Under the pieces are notes generated by a model, which was not told the origin of the DNA, did no database searches, and saw only the letters and a program-made list of their open reading frames with translations. From Rhodococcus sp. OK302 (GTDB taxonomy: Bacteria; Actinomycetota; Actinomycetes; Mycobacteriales; Mycobacteriaceae), in NCBI RefSeq assembly GCF_002245895.1, contig NZ_NPJZ01000001.1, forward strand, positions 434,001 to 498,000: DNA of 64,000 nucleotides. Reading direction: 5' to 3'. Position numbers and translations under genes: made by a program. Of the stretch, positions 17,344 through 25,336 are shown piece by piece (position 1 is the first letter of the stretch; the number at the start of each line of letters is the position of its first letter).

Positions 17344-17361
17344 CGGTGATCGGGATCACCG
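17344..17361. promoter_or_regulatory. Perfect 8-2-8 palindrome upstream of the lipoprotein gene
   Basis: CGGTGATCGGGATCACCG is an exact inverted repeat in the 383-base gap between iclR and the lipoprotein gene. It has no T run and does not look like a terminator, so it is a candidate protein-binding site. The remainder of this gap holds the iclR terminator and the tandem operator described separately; I see nothing else in it. Confidence 0.4.
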
Positions 17362-17478
17362 ACAGGAGATCTTCGTGAGCCTGCCAATGTGGTTGCGGCA
17401 CAGGCACGCCGAAACGTGAATGAATTTGCGGCAATTATCCGAATCTACGAATTTCCTACCGTGCTCAGATGACACAGC

Positions 17479-17512
17479 TGAAGGTGATACCGCTACAGCG
17501 ATATCACCTTCA
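17479..17512 (-). terminator. Hairpin downstream of the IclR gene
   Basis: TGAAGGTGATA and TATCACCTTCA form an 11-base stem just after the IclR stop codon, with a further CGCT/AGCG pairing in the loop. It lacks a long U tract, so it may be a weak terminator or a 3'-end processing structure. Confidence 0.55.
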
Positions 17513-17524
17513 ACTACCGGAAAC

Positions 17525-18433
17525 TCAGATCCAGTGCTGAGTGGAAACGGCGAGGAGACGGTCCATCGTGTCGGCCGAGAAAGTATTGACGGGAACGGGC
17601 GGCGCCTTGCGTCCACGACGCGGGGCACCCAGCTCGGGGTACAGCGACCGCGAGACCTCACGGGCCGCGTCGACAACCAACGGTGCGACTCGCTCGAGCT
17701 GAGCCGTCCGCATGTCGCCGCACAGCGCGATGCTGCCGACGGGGCCTTCGTGCCCACGAATCGCAGCGGCGACACAGGCCACTCCGCGAGCCGATTCGCC
17801 GCGCTCGAACGCAAGACCGCGACGCTGACGGATGCGGTTGAGTTCCTGATGCAGAACGCCGATCTCCGAGATGGTGTTCTCGGTACACCGCGGGAGGGTG
17901 GTACCAAAAAGTGCGTCGACGCGCTCCGGGTCGATCCACGCCAGCATCGCCTTGCCGCCGGCCGTGGAGTGCGCAAGGGCACGGCCACCGACTCGCGACG
18001 GGAGTGCTGCGGCAAAACGTCCGCCGACCTTGTCGAGGTACACCGTTTCACGGCCGTCGAGGACAGAGAGGTGCACAACCATTCCGGTCTGCAAGTGCAG
18101 TTCATGCAGAAGCGGCGCCGCAGCTTCACGAATCTGGCTGTGGCCGCCGTCGCCGCCACCCAATCCGAGCGCGCGTCGACCCAAGCAGTAGCCGAATGAT
18201 GCATGATCGACCCAGTCGAGTTTGACCAGCTGATCGAGGATGCGGTGAACAGTGGAACGCGGAAGCTGCGTGCGGCACGCAACCTCTTCCAGCGTGAGCC
18301 GGGCAGCTCGACCGTCGAAGGCATCGAGAATGAGCGTCATCCGCTCGACCATCGACGGCGGCAGATCCTTCTTGGCCGCAGTGTTGGTCGGCTGAACCGT
18401 GGTCATTGTGTCGTCGATATCAACGATGGTCAT
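17525..18433 (-). CDS. IclR-family transcriptional regulator
   Basis: About 302 residues from ATG 18433, which has a GGGAGG site; the upstream open extension is not IclR-like. The winged helix covers about residues 30-90 (LTLEEVACRTQLPRSTVHRILDQL), and the effector domain includes RVGGRALAHSTAGGKAMLAW and GVACVAAAIRG. IclR regulators often control aromatic or acid catabolism. Its place between the kstD/hsa cluster and a divergent oxidoreductase operon makes it the likely local regulator, in place of the TetR-type KstR usual for steroid genes. Confidence 0.9.
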   Translation of the reverse strand: MTIVDIDDTMTTVQPTNTAAKKDLPPSMVERMTLILDAFDGRAARLTLEEVACRTQLPRSTVHRILDQLVKLDWVDHASFGYCLGRRALGLGGGDGGHSQIREAAAPLLHELHLQTGMVVHLSVLDGRETVYLDKVGGRFAAALPSRVGGRALAHSTAGGKAMLAWIDPERVDALFGTTLPRCTENTISEIGVLHQELNRIRQRRGLAFERGESARGVACVAAAIRGHEGPVGSIALCGDMRTAQLERVAPLVVDAAREVSRSLYPELGAPRRGRKAPPVPVNTFSADTMDRLLAVSTQHWI

Positions 18434-18450
18434 TGACGCCTCCCGGAAAC

Positions 18451-18464
18451 TGGAATTGATTCTA
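18451..18464. promoter_or_regulatory. IclR-type operator candidate
   Basis: TGGAATTGATTCTA, 18 bases upstream of the IclR start, is an imperfect palindrome that resembles the TGGAAATNATTTCCA site of E. coli IclR. The core GAA-Y-T-R-ATTCT recurs at 23426-23436 in the ligase/SDR divergent promoter, suggesting one regulator for both loci. Confidence 0.45.
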
Positions 18465-18571
18465 GTGACTATAACCCAGGTCACAGCATCTGGGAAGTCG
18501 AGCCACACAAACCAGTCCCGATCACCGGAAAGTCGCCCCCTCGCGAACGCCGTCACGGCTATAAACGCCCG

Positions 18572-19447
18572 ATGCACCTGGGAATCGTCACACCGGTCCT
18601 GATCCAGCACCCCAGCACCCGCTCCGAATGGGAGGCCACTGCCGACATCGAAGAGGTTGCGCAGATCGCCGAAACGGCCGACCGACTCGGTTTTCACCAC
18701 TTGACCTGCAGCGAACACGTAGCAGTGCCGGCCGAGATCGCCGAAGAACGTGGCGGAACCTACTGGGATCCACTAGCAACACTCGGGTATCTCGCCGCTC
18801 GGACACGCAACATCCGCCTTGCCACACAGGTGCTCGTCCTGGGATATCACCACCCCCTCGAGATCGCGAAGCGCTACGGAACCCTGGATCGCGTCAGCAA
18901 CGGCCGACTCGTTCTGGGCCTCGGAGTCGGCACGCTAAAAGAAGAATTCGATCTCATAAATGCGCCGTTCGCCGACCGTGGAGCACGCGCCGACGACGCC
19001 CTCGCCGCGCTGCGGGTGTCACTGTCGAATCCCCGCCCGGAGTACCACGGCGAGTTCTACGACTACTCGGACTTCGTCGTGGAACCGCACGCAGTTCAGA
19101 CCCGGGTGCCGCTGTGGATCGGCGGCCGGACAAAGCGGTCCCTGCGCCGAGCAGTAGCCCACGGCGACGGCTGGGTGCCGTTCGGATTGCGCCTCTCGGA
19201 ATTGAAGGACATGCTCGCCGCAGCGCCGCTCCCCGAACGCTTCGACGTCATCCTGTCCACCGGTGCTCCCCTCGACCCACTTGGCGACGCCGAGCAGACC
19301 GTCCGCGCGCTGACACGCGTTCGTGACGCCGGAGCGACTATCGCAAGCTCCTCGATCACCGCGACAAGCGCCGCTCATTTCAGTGATCAGCTCGAAGAAC
19401 TTCACCGCATCGCCCTCGCCGAGGGCATCGAATTCACCGCTTCCTGA
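18572..19447 (+). CDS. Luciferase-like (probably F420-dependent) oxidoreductase
   Basis: A 291-residue LLM-class protein: GFHHLTCSEHVAVP, the GRLVLGLGVGTLKEEFD segment and PLWIGGRTKRSLRRAVAHGDGWVP are typical of F420-dependent members of this TIM-barrel family. Substrate is unknown; in a steroid context it could reduce or oxidise a carbonyl or enone. It is divergent from iclR and 29 bases before an NTF2-like gene with which it probably forms an operon. No good Shine-Dalgarno site is visible at 18572. Confidence 0.82.
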   Translation: MHLGIVTPVLIQHPSTRSEWEATADIEEVAQIAETADRLGFHHLTCSEHVAVPAEIAEERGGTYWDPLATLGYLAARTRNIRLATQVLVLGYHHPLEIAKRYGTLDRVSNGRLVLGLGVGTLKEEFDLINAPFADRGARADDALAALRVSLSNPRPEYHGEFYDYSDFVVEPHAVQTRVPLWIGGRTKRSLRRAVAHGDGWVPFGLRLSELKDMLAAAPLPERFDVILSTGAPLDPLGDAEQTVRALTRVRDAGATIASSSITATSAAHFSDQLEELHRIALAEGIEFTAS

Positions 19448-19476
19448 TTTATCCATTCCGCATGTAAGGACAACCG

Positions 19477-19968
19477 ATGACCGACTCCACAGCACTGATC
19501 GAATCCCTGCTCGCACGCGTTGAACTTCTCGAAGACAAGCTCGCCATCACCGAACTCCTGACTGCCTACAGCCCGGCCGTCGACAGCGGGTGCGCTGACG
19601 AGGTCGCGAACCTGTGGCTCGAAGACGGCGTCTACGACGTCGACACGGGAGCGATGCATGGCCGCGGCGAACTGCGCGCAATGGTGAAGAGCGACGCACA
19701 TCAGAACTGGATCATGAACGGCGCCGCGCACATGATGACGCCGGCTCACATTCGTATCGACGGCAACACGGCCGTCGCGACCTGCCATTCACAGTTGATC
19801 ATCAAGGATCCCGAGAACCCCAAGGGCTTCAAGGTCCTGCGGATCACCGCCAACCGCTGGGAACTGGTCAAGAACGACGGTGAGTGGAAGGTCAAGCTCC
19901 GCACCAACAGCATCCTCGACGGACGCCCCGAGGCTCGCGCACTCCTCGCTGCCGGGGTGACGAGCTAG
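19477..19968 (+). CDS. SnoaL/NTF2-like protein, possible dehydratase or isomerase
   Basis: A 163-residue NTF2-fold protein. LLTAYSPAVDSG presents a Tyr and an Asp five residues apart and AAHMMTPAHI a His at the place expected for the Tyr/Asp/His group of scytalone dehydratase-like and BaiE-like enzymes. The spacing from Tyr to Asp equals that I recall for BaiE. A dehydratase or double-bond isomerase role is therefore possible. It follows the LLM oxidoreductase by 29 bases and is followed by a repeat-family hairpin. Confidence 0.75.
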   Translation: MTDSTALIESLLARVELLEDKLAITELLTAYSPAVDSGCADEVANLWLEDGVYDVDTGAMHGRGELRAMVKSDAHQNWIMNGAAHMMTPAHIRIDGNTAVATCHSQLIIKDPENPKGFKVLRITANRWELVKNDGEWKVKLRTNSILDGRPEARALLAAGVTS

Positions 19969-19974
19969 CTCCCA

Positions 19975-20019
19975 GCTGTGCGCCTTTATTAACCGCCGGG
20001 GGTAATAAAGGCGCACAGC
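19975..20019 (+). repeat. Intergenic hairpin of a repeated family (copy 2)
   Basis: GCTGTGCGCCTTTATT pairs exactly with AATAAAGGCGCACAGC around a 13-base centre with ACC/GGT. It lies seven bases after the NTF2-like gene. Nearly the same arms occur at 60949-60990, and a related arm at 12779-12836. It may act as a terminator on either strand thanks to the A/T part of the stem. Confidence 0.8.
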
Positions 20020-20075
20020 ACAGGACTCGCCTTGAAAGTTCGGCCTCCCGAACTCTATAGTTCATATAGTCGAAT

Positions 20076-20093
20076 CATTCGGTTTGGCGAATG
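20076..20093. promoter_or_regulatory. Possible metalloregulator site upstream of mntH
   Basis: CATTCGGTTTGGCGAATG is a 6-6-6 inverted repeat 17 bases before the mntH start. Its TTnGGTTnGGCnAA pattern resembles half of DtxR/IdeR-family operators. An extra CTATA-N5-TATAG repeat lies at 20055-20069. A DtxR-type Mn regulator (MntR) is the natural candidate. Confidence 0.45.
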
Positions 20094-20109
20094 CGCAAAC
20101 AGGAGTCCG

Positions 20110-21366
20110 ATGAGCACCCGTACGCGAGAATTGGCACAGCGCCCACGCCGGCGACCGAGTGGCAGATCCATCGCACTGCTCGGCCCGGCATTCGTAGCTG
20201 CCATCGCGTATGTCGATCCCGGAAACGTTGCCGCCAACCTCACTGCCGGCGCCAAGTACGGCTATCTCCTGATCTGGGTGCTGGTTCTCGCCAATGCAAT
20301 GGCCGTCCTGGTGCAGTACCTTTCCGCGAAGCTCGGCCTGGTCTCCGGAAAATCCTTGCCGGAGATGCTCGGTCAGCGTCTACGCAAGAACAACCGTCGC
20401 GCATTCTGGCTGCAAGCCGAAACGATGGCAATCGCAACGGATGTCGCCGAGGTCATCGGCGGCGCCATCGCGCTCAACCTGCTGTTCAACATCCCACTCT
20501 TTGTCGGCGGACTCATCACCGGTTGCGTGTCGATGGTCATTCTGATGATTCAAAGTAGGCGTGGTCAAAGGACTTTCGAGTTCGTTGTCATCGGGCTTCT
20601 CGCGATTATCACGATCGGCTTCCTCACCGGCCTCGCCTTCACGGATGTATCGGGCGCCGACGCCGTCGCCGGCTTGGTTCCGCGATTCGAAGGCACCGAA
20701 ACAGTGCTACTCGCAGCAAGCATGCTCGGGGCAACAGTCATGCCCCATGCGATCTACCTGCATTCCGCATTGGCACGAGATCGTCACGGCCACATCGAAC
20801 CCGGGCCCCGCTTGCAGCGACTCCTGAAGATCACTCGCTGGGATGTCGTCGTCGCGCTCATCATCGCCGGCACGGTGAACATCGGAATGCTGCTCCTGGC
20901 AGCCTCGGCGCTGCGCGGAGTTCCCGGAACGGACACGATCGACGGAGCCCATGCGGCAATCGAAAACTCCCTCGGCCCCGGAGTTGCCGTGGTGTTCGCG
21001 ATCGGCCTGCTCGCATCGGGACTGGCGTCCACATCCGTCGGTTGCGCCGCCGGCGCCGAAATCATGCACGGCCTTCTCGCCATTCGCATTCCGGTGATCA
21101 CTCGGCGGATCGTCACCCTCATCCCCGCCCTGATCGTCCTCGGACTGGGCGTCGACCCGACATTGGCACTCGTGCTGAGCCAAGTTGTGCTGAGCTTGTG
21201 CATACCGTTCGCGATCATCCCCCTCGTCCGAATGACCTCGGATCGCGAACTCATGGGCGATGCCCGCAATGCCCCACTGACCACCGTCGCGGCCTGGCTC
21301 GCCGCTGGGCTGATCGTCACGCTCAACGTTGCACTGCTGTATTTGACGGTCACCGGAACCGGCTGA
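20110..21366 (+). CDS. mntH: NRAMP-family manganese/divalent metal transporter
   Basis: About 418 residues from ATG 20110, chosen because AGGAG lies six bases before it. The NRAMP metal-site motif DPGNVAANLTAG is in the first membrane segment, and MPHAIYLHSALA in the sixth. About eleven hydrophobic segments follow one another. It imports Mn2+ (and possibly Fe2+) with protons. It is a stand-alone gene unrelated to its catabolic neighbours and ends at a terminator shared with the convergent ligase gene. Confidence 0.93.
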   Translation: MSTRTRELAQRPRRRPSGRSIALLGPAFVAAIAYVDPGNVAANLTAGAKYGYLLIWVLVLANAMAVLVQYLSAKLGLVSGKSLPEMLGQRLRKNNRRAFWLQAETMAIATDVAEVIGGAIALNLLFNIPLFVGGLITGCVSMVILMIQSRRGQRTFEFVVIGLLAIITIGFLTGLAFTDVSGADAVAGLVPRFEGTETVLLAASMLGATVMPHAIYLHSALARDRHGHIEPGPRLQRLLKITRWDVVVALIIAGTVNIGMLLLAASALRGVPGTDTIDGAHAAIENSLGPGVAVVFAIGLLASGLASTSVGCAAGAEIMHGLLAIRIPVITRRIVTLIPALIVLGLGVDPTLALVLSQVVLSLCIPFAIIPLVRMTSDRELMGDARNAPLTTVAAWLAAGLIVTLNVALLYLTVTGTG

Positions 21367-21380
21367 CCGCGCAAACACAA

Positions 21381-21422
21381 AAGTCACCCAGCGCGCCCCT
21401 CACAAAACGCGCTGGATGACTT
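21381..21422. terminator. Bidirectional terminator between mntH and the CoA ligase
   Basis: AAGTCACCCAGCGCG and CGCGCTGGATGACTT form a 15-base stem with one mismatch and a 12-base loop between two convergent genes. It fits a two-way terminator. Confidence 0.75.
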
Positions 21423-21437
21423 CAGGTATTCGACGTA

Positions 21438-23033
21438 TTAGTTTGCTTGCTCCACCAGAGTTGCCTTGGCCCAGCGGTAGTCGGCCTTGCCGCTCGGGGA
21501 ACGCATGATCGTCGGAACGCTGACGACGGTGCGCGGGATCTTGTACCGAGCTACCTGCGTCGCGCAATGCTCACCGATTTCTGCAGCATCGGGAACATCA
21601 AAACCCTCGCGGGTGGTGATGACAGCGGCGACGCGCTCGCCGAACTTCTCGTCCGGAACTCCGGCAACCAGAGCGTCGAGAACGGCCGGGTGACTCTTGA
21701 TGGCCTGCTCGATCTCTTCGGGGTACACCTTCTCACCGCCGGTGTTGATGCACTGAGATCCGCGTCCCAGCAACACGATCGAACCGTCAGCTTCGACGCG
21801 TCCGACGTCGCCGAGCACCGACATACGGACTCCGTCGACGATCGGGAACGTCGCGGCAGTCTTGACCGGGTCGTTGAAGTACCCGACCGGGACGTGACCT
21901 GAGCGGGCGATGTATCCGGTGTCGGGTGATCCGGGCTCGAGCGGACGCATCCGCTCGTCGACCACGCGGGTCTCGTCACGAGCAGCGATACGCATCAAGC
22001 CGTCTTCGCCGATCTCGATGTTGCCGTCGACACCCGACTCCGAGGAGCCGAAGCCGTCGCGGATGTTCAGGTTCGGAACGAGCGACTTCAACTGATCACG
22101 CAGGGACAGGGAGAACAGTGCCCCGCCGGATGTCACCATGGCTACCGAGCTGAGATCGTAATCCGCACCGTTGGCTGCCAATTCGTCCGCGATCGGACGT
22201 GCCATCGCGTCGCCGACGACGGTGATGGAGATGGCCTTCTCCGTTCCGGCGAGTTCGAGCGTCGTCTTGGCGTCGAACTTTGCCATCAGAATAGCGTTGG
22301 CGCCCATGAAGAATCCGGTGAACAGCGAGTACGACGCAGCGCCGTGCATGAGCGGTGCGGTGCTGAGCATGTTCATCGCGAAGACGTTCGGCACGGCGGT
22401 GTACAGCTCTTGCGCGGTACGGTGCGGCGGTCCGAACGGGTTGCCACCGGTCAGCGCGGCAAAGTAGAAGTCCTCGTGGCGCCACATGACGCCCTTGGGC
22501 ATACCCGTGGTTCCGCCGGTGTAGATGATGAACAGATCGTCTTCACTGCGCGCTCCGAAGCCACGTGAAGACGGCTGTGCCTGCGCGGCAGCTTCGTAAC
22601 CGACGGTGTCGACGCCGTCGACAACGAGTGAATCCGGGTTGCCTACGACAACAACGTGCTTCACGTCGGGCGTTCCCGGGAGAACCGTCGCGACTGTGCC
22701 CGCAAATTCTTCGTCGACGATCAGGGCTACCGACTTGGAATCGTTGTACAGGTACGTCAGCTCGGCATCGACGTAGCGGTAGTTCACGTTGATCGGAACT
22801 GCACGAATCTTGAGGCAGCCCAACAAACTTTCGACGTACTCGACGCTGTTGCGCATGTGAAGCGCGACGTGATCGCCCGGTCCGACTCCAGCGTTCGCCA
22901 GGTGGTGCGCGATGCGGTTGGATCCCTCGTCGAGTTCGACGTAGGTGCGGCGACGTCCGTCGCAAACAAGTGCTTCGCGATCCGGAATCAAGTCCGCTAC
23001 GCCCTCGTACAGATCTGCCAAATTCAGTGACAC
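21438..23033 (-). CDS. Acyl-CoA synthetase of the FadD17/FadD19 steroid type
   Basis: About 531 residues from GTG 23033, with GGAAGG nine bases before it; the upstream extension is not ligase-like. The N-terminus (VSLNLADLYEGVADLIPDRE), YTGGTTGMPKGVMWRHED and the C-terminal SPSGKADYRWAKATL strongly recall mycobacterial FadD19-like ligases, which activate steroid side chains (recalled from memory). It would convert a steroid or other cyclic carboxylic acid to its CoA ester. It is divergent from two SDR genes across a 534-base control region. Confidence 0.9.
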   Translation of the reverse strand: MSLNLADLYEGVADLIPDREALVCDGRRRTYVELDEGSNRIAHHLANAGVGPGDHVALHMRNSVEYVESLLGCLKIRAVPINVNYRYVDAELTYLYNDSKSVALIVDEEFAGTVATVLPGTPDVKHVVVVGNPDSLVVDGVDTVGYEAAAQAQPSSRGFGARSEDDLFIIYTGGTTGMPKGVMWRHEDFYFAALTGGNPFGPPHRTAQELYTAVPNVFAMNMLSTAPLMHGAASYSLFTGFFMGANAILMAKFDAKTTLELAGTEKAISITVVGDAMARPIADELAANGADYDLSSVAMVTSGGALFSLSLRDQLKSLVPNLNIRDGFGSSESGVDGNIEIGEDGLMRIAARDETRVVDERMRPLEPGSPDTGYIARSGHVPVGYFNDPVKTAATFPIVDGVRMSVLGDVGRVEADGSIVLLGRGSQCINTGGEKVYPEEIEQAIKSHPAVLDALVAGVPDEKFGERVAAVITTREGFDVPDAAEIGEHCATQVARYKIPRTVVSVPTIMRSPSGKADYRWAKATLVEQAN

Positions 23034-23424
23034 TGATGGTGCCTTCCGTGATTTCAGGTCCGGCACAATCGGCCGCCCTGACCGCGCTGTCTGTTTCGGT
23101 ACTACTGCCTGATCCGGCGCATTGCCGCCGTATCTAGGTCTTGAGCATTGCTGCCAGGAGCGCGGCAGATCCGCCTGTCGACCCACCCGAAGCCGCCAGC
23201 GCAGATCCTGCGCTGAGGATCTCCAGCGACTGACTGGGGCGTGGATGCTTGTGTGCAGGCGAGTCGGTGAACATGGGCGCTCCGGGGCAAAATCGGTGGT
23301 GACGCGGGTGCGTACGTGCCTAGTCGGCGCGTAACCCCAAGGTGGCATGACCCACCCGTGACCTACATCACCGCTCCCACTGACCGGGACTTTCGCATTT
23401 CCCGTGCACCATCTGTTCAAAACT

Positions 23425-23436
23425 AGAACTAATTCT
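23425..23436. promoter_or_regulatory. Operator candidate AGAA-N4-TTCT
   Basis: AGAACTAATTCT with flanks TAG...GA is in the divergent region between the CoA ligase and the SDR operon. Its GAACTAATTCT core differs at two positions from the GAATTGATTCT before iclR. It also loosely resembles KstR-type sites but lacks the AACNNGTT core. Confidence 0.45.
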
Positions 23437-23485
23437 GATTTTGACTTGGGTAGTTTTACGGAACCCCGCCCAAAACAGCGTCGGC

Positions 23486-23507
23486 AAATTAGAATGAATA
23501 CTAATTT
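23486..23507. promoter_or_regulatory. Inverted repeat AAATTAG-N8-CTAATTT
   Basis: A perfect 7-8-7 inverted repeat, 61 bases before the SDR start and close to a probable promoter. Apart from this and the site at 23425-23436, I see no gene or other structure in the gap between 23034 and 23567. Confidence 0.45.
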
Positions 23508-23567
23508 TCAGTGGACATCGTTCCAGCGGACATCAGTGTCACTGGCACAGGATCGAAGGAGCACGAC

Positions 23568-24506
23568 ATGACGCAATCACTGAGCTTGGAAGGCAAAGTT
23601 GCCGCAGTCACCGGCGCAGGCGCAGGCCTGGGCCGCGCGGAAGCACTCGGCCTCGCAGCCGCAGGCGCAGCCGTCATCGTCAATGACATGGGCTCCGCAG
23701 CCAACGACGTCGTCGACGAGATCAAGGCAGCCGGCGGACAGGCGCTCGCCATCACCGGCGACGTCTCCGACTGGTCGCTCGGCGGTCGCATCATCGAAGA
23801 AGCCGTCAAGAACTTCGGCTCCTTCGACATCCTCGTCAACAACGCGGGCATCCTGCGCGACAAGATGATCTTCAACCTGACCGAGTCCGACTGGGACGAC
23901 GTCATCCGCGTGCACCTCAAGGGCCACGCCGCCACCTCGCATGCCGCAGCCGTCCACTGGCGCGCAGCCAGCAAGGCAGCCGACGCTCCCGTCTACGGCC
24001 GCATCATCAACACCTCCTCCGAGGCATTCCTCTTCGGCTCCGCCGGACAGCCCAACTACTCCGCAGCCAAGGCCGGCATCACCGCGCTGACGCTCTCGAG
24101 CGCCCAGGGACTCTCCCGCTACGGTGTTCGCACCAACGCCATCTGCCCCCGCGCCCGGACCGCGATGACGGCACAGGCCTTCGGCGAGAACAACACCGGA
24201 GTCCAGGGTCTCGATCCGTTGGCACCCGAGCGCGTCGCAACGCTCGTCAGCTACCTCGCTTCGCCTGATTCCGACGAGATCAACGGACAGGTCTTTGTCG
24301 TCTACGGCAAGATGGTTGCACTCATGGAGGCACCGAAGGTCGAGAACCGTTTCGACGCAGCCGGATCCGCCTTCACCGTCGAGGAGCTCGGCGGACAGCT
24401 CACGTCCTACTTCTCGGGCCGTGGACCGTACGAGAACTACGCTGCCTACAGCATCGCCGGCCTCGAAAAGATTGCTCTCGCAGTCGACGAGACCGCAACC
24501 GTCTAA
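23568..24506 (+). CDS. SDR oxidoreductase (3-hydroxyacyl-CoA / hydroxysteroid type)
   Basis: About 312 residues from ATG 23568, preceded by GAAGGAG at ideal spacing. Cofactor motif TGAGAGLGRAEALGLA, NNAGILRD and YSAAKAGI are present. The VIVNDMG segment and the C-terminal tail after residue 240 (GRGPYENYAAYSIAGLEK) recall the SDR part of multifunctional peroxisomal-type 17-beta-HSD/hydroxyacyl-CoA dehydrogenases. It would oxidise a hydroxyl on a CoA ester or steroid. A second SDR gene follows after 42 bases. Confidence 0.88.
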   Translation: MTQSLSLEGKVAAVTGAGAGLGRAEALGLAAAGAAVIVNDMGSAANDVVDEIKAAGGQALAITGDVSDWSLGGRIIEEAVKNFGSFDILVNNAGILRDKMIFNLTESDWDDVIRVHLKGHAATSHAAAVHWRAASKAADAPVYGRIINTSSEAFLFGSAGQPNYSAAKAGITALTLSSAQGLSRYGVRTNAICPRARTAMTAQAFGENNTGVQGLDPLAPERVATLVSYLASPDSDEINGQVFVVYGKMVALMEAPKVENRFDAAGSAFTVEELGGQLTSYFSGRGPYENYAAYSIAGLEKIALAVDETATV

Positions 24507-24548
24507 TCAGCACCACCTACGCAGTTTCACAAAAGAGGAGCGCATTTC

Positions 24549-25292
24549 ATGAGGTTGAACGGCAAGGTAGCAATCGTCACCGGCGGCGCCGGCGGAATCG
24601 GTCGCGCAATCACCCGAGTCTTCGCCCGTGAAGGCGCGAAGGTTCTGTTCGTCGACATCAACGACGAGCAGGGTCAGGCACTCGAGAAGGAACTTGCCGG
24701 CGCCGGCAAGTTCCTGAACGTCGACCTCTCCGCAGCAGGTTCTGCCGAGCAGATCCGCGACGCCGCAGTCGAGGCTTTCGGCAGCGTCGACGTCCTGGTC
24801 AACAACGCTCACGCGTCTCGTCAGGCTCCGTTGTTGGAGACCACCCAGGACATGTTCGACCTGTCCTTCAACACGGGCTTCTACCCGGTTGTCCACCTGA
24901 TGCAGGCCTGCCACGACGAGTTGGCCAAGTCCAAGGGCTCGGTCATCAACTTCGCTTCGGGCTCCGGCCTGGATGGCATGCCCACCCAGACGTCGTACGC
25001 AGCAGCCAAGGAAGCAGTCCGCGGCCTCACTCGCGTCGTCGCCAATGAATGGGCGCCGGAAGGCATTCGGGTCAACGTGATCTGCCCGTTCGCCGCTACC
25101 GAGGGTGTTGTCGCCTGGGCAGAAGCATTCCCGGATCGCGCTGCTGCGTCCGTCGCCAAGGTTCCGCTGGGCCGCATCGGCGATCCCGAGACCGACATCG
25201 CGCCTGTCGCAGTGTTCCTCGCGAGTGACGATTCCAAGTACATGACCGGCCAGACGTTGATGGCCGACGGCGGCAGCATCAAACTCCGCTGA
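24549..25292 (+). CDS. SDR oxidoreductase
   Basis: A 247-residue classical SDR: TGGAGGIGRAI, an FVDIND stretch suggesting NAD(H), and a catalytic SYAAAK motif. NNAG is changed to NNAH (residue about 87), an unusual substitution next to the active site. The GAGGAG site before 24549 fixes the start. It is co-transcribed with the preceding SDR. A hydroxysteroid dehydrogenase or 3-hydroxyacyl-CoA dehydrogenase role is likely; the exact position oxidised is unknown. Confidence 0.88.
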   Translation: MRLNGKVAIVTGGAGGIGRAITRVFAREGAKVLFVDINDEQGQALEKELAGAGKFLNVDLSAAGSAEQIRDAAVEAFGSVDVLVNNAHASRQAPLLETTQDMFDLSFNTGFYPVVHLMQACHDELAKSKGSVINFASGSGLDGMPTQTSYAAAKEAVRGLTRVVANEWAPEGIRVNVICPFAATEGVVAWAEAFPDRAAASVAKVPLGRIGDPETDIAPVAVFLASDDSKYMTGQTLMADGGSIKLR

Positions 25293-25299
25293 CACCGTC

Positions 25300-25336
25300 T
25301 CTTCTCGGTGGGTGCGATCAGCCCACCGAGAAGAGC
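25300..25336. terminator. Terminator between SDR and amidohydrolase genes
   Basis: CTCTTCTCGGTGGG and CCCACCGAGAAGAG form a perfect 14-base stem. It overlaps the stop codon and last residues of the convergent amidohydrolase gene, so it serves both sides. Confidence 0.75.

Noticed and set aside
17374..17418. 14-codon frame (GTG, AGGAG before it) upstream of the lipoprotein gene, plus strand
   Set aside because: Good ribosome binding site, but it points toward the iclR 3' end on the opposite strand and has no regulated gene downstream. Not supported as a leader peptide.
23425..23436. Possible KstR (steroid TetR regulator) site
   Set aside because: KstR-type sites have an AACNNGTT core, which AGAACTAATTCT lacks. 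It fits the local IclR-like pattern better.
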